A DNA stretch of 64,000 bases. Source: Ipomoea triloba. Taxonomy: Eukaryota; Streptophyta; Magnoliopsida; Solanales; Convolvulaceae. Positions 56,901-64,000 of the stretch are shown one piece after another. Below the pieces are notes generated by a model. That model saw only the letters and a program-made list of their open reading frames with translations. It was not told the DNA's origin and did not search any database. A program made the translations under genes and the position numbers. Every line of letters begins with the position of its first letter. The stretch's first letter is position 1. The stretch spans positions 24,708,274-24,772,273 of the forward strand of contig NC_044922.1 in NCBI RefSeq assembly GCF_003576645.1. The letters are read 5' to 3'.

Positions 56901-59900
56901 ACTGTTCAGCAACTATAGTGCAAACCTTAAAAGAAAATAAACAGTCAAAAATCAGCCCAGAATTGAAAGATAACTTTTGCTAATCAGAAATATGCTTACC
57001 CTGCATGCAAGCACATTCCCACATTTAGCTTCACCAGAATTTTCAAAACAAGTTTGCAAGAAGTCTTCAAGTTGTTCAAACAAGGTACTGCGCTTGGACT
57101 TTAGGGAAGATACCACAGTCTCTGATACTGTCTTACAATTTATGATAGAATGCAGGCACCAACAAAGATGCAGATGCATGTTGAGAAGCAGAAAGCAAAT
57201 AACCTGTATAAAGTATGCACAAGTAAGTCACAGGGCAATGTCAGGTAAAATATTCCTCCATAGTTCATACACAGTTATCGTGCAAGTTTCATTTTACCCA
57301 CCTCATCATCGATGTTTCTGAAAGTTTTAAGAATATGGACAAATTCTTCATACAAGCTTTCGATTGAAATTTCCCGTGATAATTGAAGTTCATACAATCT
57401 CTTTAAATTTACAAGAAGTAAATATTCATCATCCCCATCCTGCAAAACCAAGAATTACAATATATAACAAAGTGTTCTAAAGGAAGAGAGTAGAAGAACC
57501 ATTAAAAAGAGCACACACCGTTACTTCTTTGACTGCAGATTTAAGTTTAACAAGAAGCTCATCTTCAATCTTCTTTAACTCGTTAAGAGCAAAATCATGT
57601 AACTCTCCTCGACTCTCAGCAGCACAGTAGTTGATGGCTCTCACACAGGATCTCAGGACATCCTTTTCGCCATACTTAAAGAATGCCTCTTTCATAAGTT
57701 TAAGAACAGAAGTGAAATTCTGAAAGAGAAACAAAGCTGCTTAAATTGTACTGCCCTAAGTTATGTTCAATAGTTCCCACGAAAAGAGTTTCAGTGAACC
57801 AACCTGATTTTGACTCTTAAGAGAATAAAGCTCTAGGTTCATATGAACAACTATTTCAAGTAAATATGACACTTTTGTTCTGTCAACCATAAATTTGCGT
57901 AGTAGCTGAGGATAGTTCTTCATCATGGCATTTGTAATGGTCTGCTTATTTGATTCAAATGTTTCCTGGTGATTTCAAAATAAAGGAATCTTAGATAACA
58001 ATGAAGCTAAAGCAAAGTAAGGTTTCACACTGATTCAGAATTGCTTTTCTCAACTTCAATAAACAAAAAATCATACCACCAGTATGATCAGCAATAGTCA
58101 CACTAATATAGACAAGTTTCCTAAAGTGAGACATAAATGTGCCCTAGAATGTATGCTCTGGCAAGTATCAATTCAAGCCAACCCAGACATTTCTAAGTTC
58201 AAATTATCAACATCTTGCTTTAGAGAAAAATGTAGCAAAATTATTCCCTAACAAGATTCAAATTCAATACAACCTAGAAAACTTCATAAATGAAGCTGAG
58301 GTGAGGAGAGGAAAGAAAACACAGTAAATAAATAGATAAAAACTTCATTGTATGAAACTGATTTCCTTTGCTATTAACAATATAAGACCTCATAACATCA
58401 GCAGATCTCAGCATACACCTGACTTTGTTTTTATACTGAAAGGCAACAAAAGTTCAATTTACAAGAAAACTTCAGGCAATTATTGCTAAAAGATGAATAG
58501 TAAGTATTCCAAGAAGAGCGAAAGGAAGGATCAATAACAGGCTTCCTCACTTTTTGTGCTTTACTATAATACTGCTTTCTGTTATCAGTAGCAGGAACAA
58601 TCTTCTCTCCCACTGACTTTTTAATAGATGCAGAAAGAAGCCGAATCAGGTTTGTAGCATCTGCATCACTTAGCTCAATTGATGTGTCTTCCTCAAGAAG
58701 CATAGAGATGATGCACTTCCAATCCTACAAAGACATTATTTTCATAGTAACGTGTGAGCACTAAATGATTCATGATCCTGGAAACCCCCTCCTCCCCAAA
58801 GGGATGCAGGACAAGCTCTATTTTTATAGAAAGTATGATTTATAAAGGTAAGCTAACAATAGCCTATGCAACGTACTTTCATGGCATCCATGTAATCCCA
58901 GATAGCATCAATAACATAGGCAATCAACATTTCATCAGATGAAAATTCTTTTAATATGTGCAGCATTCTACTAAGTAGAATTTTTGAAGATTCTTTAGCA
59001 TTTCCTGAAGGTATAAAAATCATTAGCATGACTTAATAAAACAAAAGAAACTAGAGCGGTTTCTAATGCAAACAAACCTGTTCGGCTAGACTGGTCAATC
59101 AAATGATCATACACTAGAGCTCCAATTGCACGTCTGATTTCTGGTGGGTCATCAATTAGTAAGTCATATAATGAACCTAAATCCTCATCAGGAATAAGTT
59201 GGAGCCTGTAAAATGCCAAAAATCCAGTCTATCCGTTACCTTTCAACAGTGCCGTAGAAAAAAAACAAAAAAAAAAAACAAAAAAACAAAAACAAAAACA
59301 AAAAAAAACACACAATTTATTTCAGCATTTGATGTTTGAAGTACCTTAGAAGTTGCGTTACAAGTCCTATGCCACATACAGCAACAGAAATGTCAATGTC
59401 ATCTGCAAGCTCAATCATCCTTTTGTAAAATCTCTCAGTAAAAAGGCCAAGGGATGGAACATTATCATCCACCTTATACAATTCCTGCAATGCAAGGACA
59501 GATGCCTTCCTCACACCTTCAGTCTGTGCATATAAGACAATTATGAGTTTGAAGTTCTGGACTTAAAATGTTATAAAATGTTATAAAATAACATCAAATT
59601 AGATTTTGAAATTGTCAACTCACTTTATCATTCAATGTCCAACCAAGGTATTTCAAATACAAATCCTGCAAAAACAGTGAAGGGTATTCCTGGATCCAGA
59701 TACCCAATGACTGTATGCATAGCATTCTGATATCGGATTCAACATCGCGGTACCGGTGCACAAATAACCTACAGAAATAACAAACAGAATAGCTATCAAG
59801 CACAAGAAAATTAATTAATGCCAAGAGCTTACATAACATTCTAAGTAGAGACTCCTACCCCTTAAATATTTTGCGCATCATCTCCTCTATTACTGTAATC

Positions 59901-60432
59901 TTTTCATGAGTCACAGATAACCTCTTGTCTAGTGATTCAACACGAGGCCCATCAGCTGCCTTCTTCTTTTCTGCATTTAGCTGCCTCTGAGTAGTTTCTC
60001 GCTGTGCCCCAAGCATTTTAGCAACAGTTATGAAGGATGTGACAAGCTGTAGTCCCATCAAGGAGGCAATCTGTCGATAAACTCTAGGAGGGGTGCTACA
60101 ATTCACAATGAATGCATTAGCTGAATCACATCACTCAGAATACACACACACACACCAAAAGTTAACCAGTATCAAATACTTACCATGACAATGCTATTAT
60201 ATAGTCTGTGCACCTGTCAAACAAGTCACCATCAAAAAGTGGCCCACTTTGACACTCAGTAACCAAATTATCCCAGAAAAAGATGAGGTTATCTTTGAAA
60301 TTCTTTAACTCCTTTTTTTTCGAACTATGGTAATCTTCCACTTCACCCTGATCTCAAGGTTAAGTGAAACTGCATAAATTGTTTGCAGACAGGCAGACAG
60401 CTCAAACATTTCATAAATATATGTCTTGCAAA

Positions 60433-60473
<41 letters not shown>

Positions 60474-61784
60474 AAATTAAAACTAAAAGTAGATAAGGAA
60501 ATTCTACATTTATATAACTATAAAAGCTGAATATAAATACTGAAACTGAAAAAAATAACAATAATAATAAGTGTTGAACATGAGCTTGTTGAGGATACTC
60601 TCTTAGCCATGTTAACAAGGGCAACAACTACATCATCAACATTAGTCTGATCCAAGGACTCTTCATCAATATGATACTTGGCTCCACATGCCTGCAATAA
60701 CATAACCATATAACCATAGCCAAACTGTACATGTCACTTAAATGCTATAATAGAAATTACAGAAATTCTGCAGCCATTAAAAAGCATTATTACCTCAAGT
60801 ATCAACATAACAAGTTCAAGTTTTGCAGCTTCAGGTTCCTTCTCATAATGTCCAACCCAACTCTTAACCACTTGAGGGATTTGTTTCCTATTACCCTTTA
60901 GAACCTCTGAATATAAATTTTAAAAATATATATATATCAGCTGTAGTTACAACAAAACAGCAGCATAATGACATTCATATACTTCTTCCCTGTTTTAGAA
61001 TGGAATGCAGTTATAAGAAAATAATAATAAAAAGAAGGAATATCTACTTTCAGAAGCCAATAGGGTTGGAAATGCAGCAAACGAAGATAGCAAATGCTCT
61101 ACTTTAAGAATTCTACAAGCTGTTCAACCAGGATCCAAATGTGAACTATAATTTCTTATAAATGTGCCCCAAATTAATCACCATGCAATAATAGTCAGGA
61201 ATACTCCCAAGGCTCCTCTCCATTTTTTTTTTAATTGAAGGATACCACTGAAGTGTTAGTTACAATGGCAGCCAATCAATTTCACAAAGGCACATGCTAT
61301 CAAATGCAAAGATGTGAAGTGATACTGTGATAGCTCTAGACCAGCAACTCAATTGTAGCATACGAAAATTGCATAACAGCCATCTCAAACTAACAAGACT
61401 CAACAAAGTTGAAATACTATATACAGTCTAATAACCAGAAGGGCAGAGTTGCAATGATATAATACCAATTAAAGTCTGATCGGTAGTCGGAGCAGCGGCT
61501 GAAGTGCTTGCAGTAGCTTTGTTTCGCTTAGCACGAGGGCGAGATTCTTCAAAGTCATCAGAAGATTCTTCTCTCTCGTCCTCATTCAAGCTCATCTCGC
61601 GCATATCGTTGGCCCTAATCTGAACCCTAGCCCGTTTCTACCATGAACGAACAAAACAAAAAAACATAATTAGGGCAATGCACAACGGAGACACGAGCAA
61701 ATACAATCATTAGGGCAAGTCGGTATCCTGACTGACCGAACGACGAATCGCCGTCTGTGAAGGCATTGGTTCGTCGTCTTCCAT
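53937..61784 (-). CDS. SCC3: SCC3, cohesin subunit (STAG/SA homologue)
   Basis: Twenty-one exons on the minus strand join in frame to 1,104 residues: 61784-61737, 61637-61466, 60906-60794, 60691-60599, 60347-60184, 60095-59859, 59768-59624, 59523-59345, 59205-59078, 59004-58877, 58724-58551, 57965-57804, 57719-57519, 57439-57302, 57203-57000, 56925-56781, 56509-56403, 56191-56054, 55973-55711, 55231-55107, 54187-53937. The N-terminus ([20 protein letters not shown]) is charged and disordered. A STAG segment follows ([20 protein letters not shown]). The stromalin conserved domain is near residues 276-361 ([20 protein letters not shown]). Helical repeats make up the rest, with [13 protein letters not shown] near the end. 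The tail has an AT-hook-like [10 protein letters not shown] then a Glu-rich stretch. SCC3 binds the SCC1/REC8 kleisin and loads cohesin for mitotic and meiotic cohesion. Length is near that of Arabidopsis SCC3 as I recall it. Confidence 0.96.
60436..60471. repeat. (TAA)n microsatellite in an SCC3 intron
   Basis: Twelve or so TAA/AAT units in the intron between SCC3 exons 4 and 5. Confidence 0.9.
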
Positions 61785-62560
61785 TGAATTCTGAGAAAAT
61801 TGAGCTTGCACAGAGATTTCTTCTCCACAAATCACAACAGGTAGAGCTTGACCTTACTAAGGCTGGAGTGCGTGCAGTGGTGGTGGAGTCTATGATTGAT
61901 TGTATGAAATTGCGAAAGCGGCAAAATCTCCCGCCAAGAAATTTACAGAACCGGCGATTTATGGACGGTGCTTCTGCAAAATCTTCGCTACCATCCGCAC
62001 TATACTGCGCGACAGGCTTACCGTGGTAAACTGCTAATTCATTTTTAAAATCTTAATGGAATAAATTTTATTTTGATACCATAACATTATTTTTTTTGAA
62101 AAATAGTACCATTTTGTCCCCTAATTATACATGTGGTATAGATTTTTAGTGCTTGAATTATATGCATCATCATTTTTAACCTTTTAAGTTATGTGTAAAC
62201 TAGCGTGTTTAGTCTCTGAATGATCAAATCTGTCGCTTTTTAGTAAATAATATATTGGTGGCTAGGGTTGTGCAAAATCCGACCCTATGTGTGTGTGTGT
62301 GTGACAGGTTCAAGTGCGGTTAAAGCTTCATGTGCGGTTGTGCAGTGATCAATGCTCTTTTAAACAAATTTTAAACTGATGCATCTTAAGCTTCTAATCT
62401 ACGCACCTTAAGTTGGATTAACACCATGAACTATATCCAATTATTCATGTCGGACCTGAACTTTCATATCGTATATATCGAGTCACAAAAAAAAAATCAC
62501 CTAGAACTTTTAGCAGGTTTCCATGTCTTCCTGCTAACATGGCCCAGGTTTCTCACTGAT
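61785..62560. other. SCC3 upstream region; no other gene
   Basis: The plus-strand ORF at 61757-62029 overlaps SCC3 exon 1 antisense and is not a known protein; the first 250 bp are probably SCC3 5' UTR and promoter. A (GT)n run lies at about 62289-62302. CGCACCTTAAG words near 62400 recall the array at 7026-12440. Confidence 0.4.
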
Positions 62561-62564
62561 GTGA

Positions 62565-62883
62565 CATTTCTTTTAATCTTATATTGTCAATGTAAGCATT
62601 TACATATTAAAAATTTAAAAAAATATATTATATTAAAATAACCAGAATTTTATTCTCTTTATTTTCATAATGTATACTTTTTCAATTTTGCAATTCCAAT
62701 GTTTCAATTTTTATTTTTTTGGCTAATTTTTTGTTTAGTAATTTTTCAAATTTTCAAATTTATATAAATGCTAATTTTTTTTGTTTAGTATCTTTTTGTT
62801 TAGTATCTTTTTTTTTTTGTTTTTTTTAATTTTAATTTTTAATATGTAAATGCTTACATGGACACATAAGGTTAAAAGAAATG
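62565..62883. repeat. Inverted repeat, arms of about 50 bp
   Basis: Left CATTTCTTTTAATCTTATAT...TGTAAGCATTTACATATTAA and right TTAATATGTAAATGCTTACA...AAGGTTAAAAGAAATG are inverted copies around a T-rich 200-bp loop. It ends 20 bp before the LINE ORF1 start codon. Confidence 0.6.
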
Positions 62884-62902
62884 CGATCTTCCAATCTTGT
62901 TC

Positions 62903-64000
62903 ATGGAGAATTCAAAAATGCTCTCGACTCAACGGAACTCTGAGGACGATGATTTGCTCGAACGTAGCCAGAAGAAACTTAAACATACTGTTGGCGATCC
63001 TGGCACATCTGCGATGGAGATCGTGGATGAGTTGCAGGCAGCTGATGATACGGGAAGCCACTCGTTGGGATCTGTGGAGACGTTGGCAGATTCGCCACCA
63101 GTGATGCAGGAATTGACAGATAGTGTGGCGATCGAACCAGAGTTGATGGAGGCGGTTCCTGAAACACCCAGTGCGATGGCGGGCATTGAAATGCCTTAGG
63201 TGAGCCCGGCATCTCCGATGCCTGTCCAGGGGAATCCCACCCCGCGATCCTATCTAGATACGGTCGTAGGAAATGGGACCGGAACGGCTCCTTTTCTAAT
63301 CGCAAACCCCGACGATGATAGTACGGATGAGGAAGACGAGGCTGATCATGTTGACGACGATCCGACTTTCGGCGAAGGAGAAAGAGCGAATCAGGGAGCC
63401 TTGGCGGCAGACACTCATCATCAAAGTGATGGGGCGTAGGGTGGGTTATGCTTACCTATTGAGATGGCTGATTTCGATGTGGCGACCAAAAGGCAGAATG
63501 GAGCTCATTGCTTTGGATAATGACTATTTCTTGGTTAAGTTCGGGACGCGAGAGGATCTGGAGTTTGCTAAATATGAGGGCCCCTGGATTATACTCGACC
63601 ATTACCTTATAGTGAAGGAGTGGGTGCCCAATTTTGACCCTTTCACGGCGACAACGGAGAAGGTTTTGGTTTGGGTTCGTTTCCCTACTCTCCCAGTTGA
63701 GTATTATAACCTTCTGTGCTTGAGGAAGGTTGGGAACAAACTAGGACGCATCATACGTGTGGATCACACCACGAGTTTGGTTTCGAAGGGGAAGTTTGCG
63801 AGGGTGTGCGTCGAAGTTGACATCACTAAGCCCCTCATCTCGCGGTTTACTTTGGAAGAGAAGGTCTGGCCTGTTGCGTATGAAGGAATTCATCTGGTTT
63901 TTTTTCGTGCGGGTTATATGGCCATCGCCAAGATTCATGCCCCACGTGCCCAAAGCCGAATGCGATGGAGGATGTAGCAATCGATGGGGAAACGAATGGT
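62903..64000 (+). pseudogene. LINE (L1-type) ORF1, decayed and cut by the window edge
   Basis: Starts MENSKMLSTQRNSEDDD and runs to a TAG at 63197, after which the frame continues with PRSYLDTVVGNG. A frameshift near 63370 leads into RIREPWRQTLIIKVMGRRVG, YEGPWIILDHYLIVKEWVPN, VWVRFPTLPVEYYN and KFARVCVEVDITKPL. These blocks are the DUF4283 domain of plant LINE ORF1 proteins (RNA-binding). A further frameshift at a T run (about 63898) precedes a zinc knuckle, CGLYGHRQDSC. The pieces are clear but the frame is broken at three places, so it is inactive. ORF2, if present, would lie to the right. Confidence 0.8.

Noticed and set aside
61757..62029. Plus-strand 90-codon ORF overlapping the SCC3 start
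   Set aside because: Antisense to SCC3 exon 1 and its 5' region; no domain.
63741..63980. Minus-strand ORFs opposite the LINE ORF1
   Set aside because: Shadow frames of the LINE coding sequence.

Overview
The window is nuclear DNA from a flowering plant, very probably a eudicot. It has spliced genes with AT-rich GT-AG introns, families with plant architecture (Kelch-PP2A phosphatase BSL, SQEF-tailed H2A.X, MSP-ankyrin VAPYRIN-like protein), an intron-less nuclear tRNA-Ala, and dense plant-type transposons (MULE, hAT, CACTA, Tourist- and Stowaway-like MITEs, Copia and gypsy LTR elements, SINEs, LINEs, a Helitron). I cannot name the species from the sequence alone.

Layout. 1-760 holds a possible minus-strand gene running off the left edge. 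1569-2792 is a single-exon secreted LRR protein. 3,335-27,300 is a transposon-dominated block: paired MITEs, gypsy-like LTR remnants with a tandem array of an ~850-bp promoter-like module, a 1.1-kb MULE-type MITE with an internal SINE, CACTA and Copia pieces, hAT fragments, and nested MITEs. 27,398-28,771 is the VAPYRIN-like gene. 28,800-33,700 is again TE-rich and contains an apparent Pack-MULE that captured pieces of a GT47 glycosyltransferase gene and a phospholipase D gene. 34,225-62,000 is the gene-rich part: histone H2A.X (2 exons), tRNA-Ala(UGC), a Tas-like aldo-keto reductase (12 coding exons), BSL1 (21 coding exons, plus strand) and the cohesin subunit SCC3 (21 coding exons, minus strand). 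BSL1 and SCC3 are convergent, with their stop codons about 1.9 kb apart. The right edge holds a decayed LINE ORF1.

The genes do not form an operon or a common pathway. H2A.X (DNA damage and replication chromatin) and SCC3 (sister-chromatid cohesion) are both chromosome-maintenance genes. BSL1 belongs to brassinosteroid signalling. VAPYRIN-like proteins belong to membrane traffic and symbiosis-related families.

Two stretches are almost certainly assembly artefacts. Perfect direct repeats of 307 bp and 2,011 bp are each joined by a single N (8318 and 19230), as expected when two overlapping contigs are scaffolded without merging. Everything between 19,231 and 21,241 should be read as a second copy of 17,218-19,228. 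No wholly new system is evident. The most informative finds are the Pack-MULE, the VAPYRIN-like gene fragment with its duplicated flank, and the tandem LTR-promoter array.
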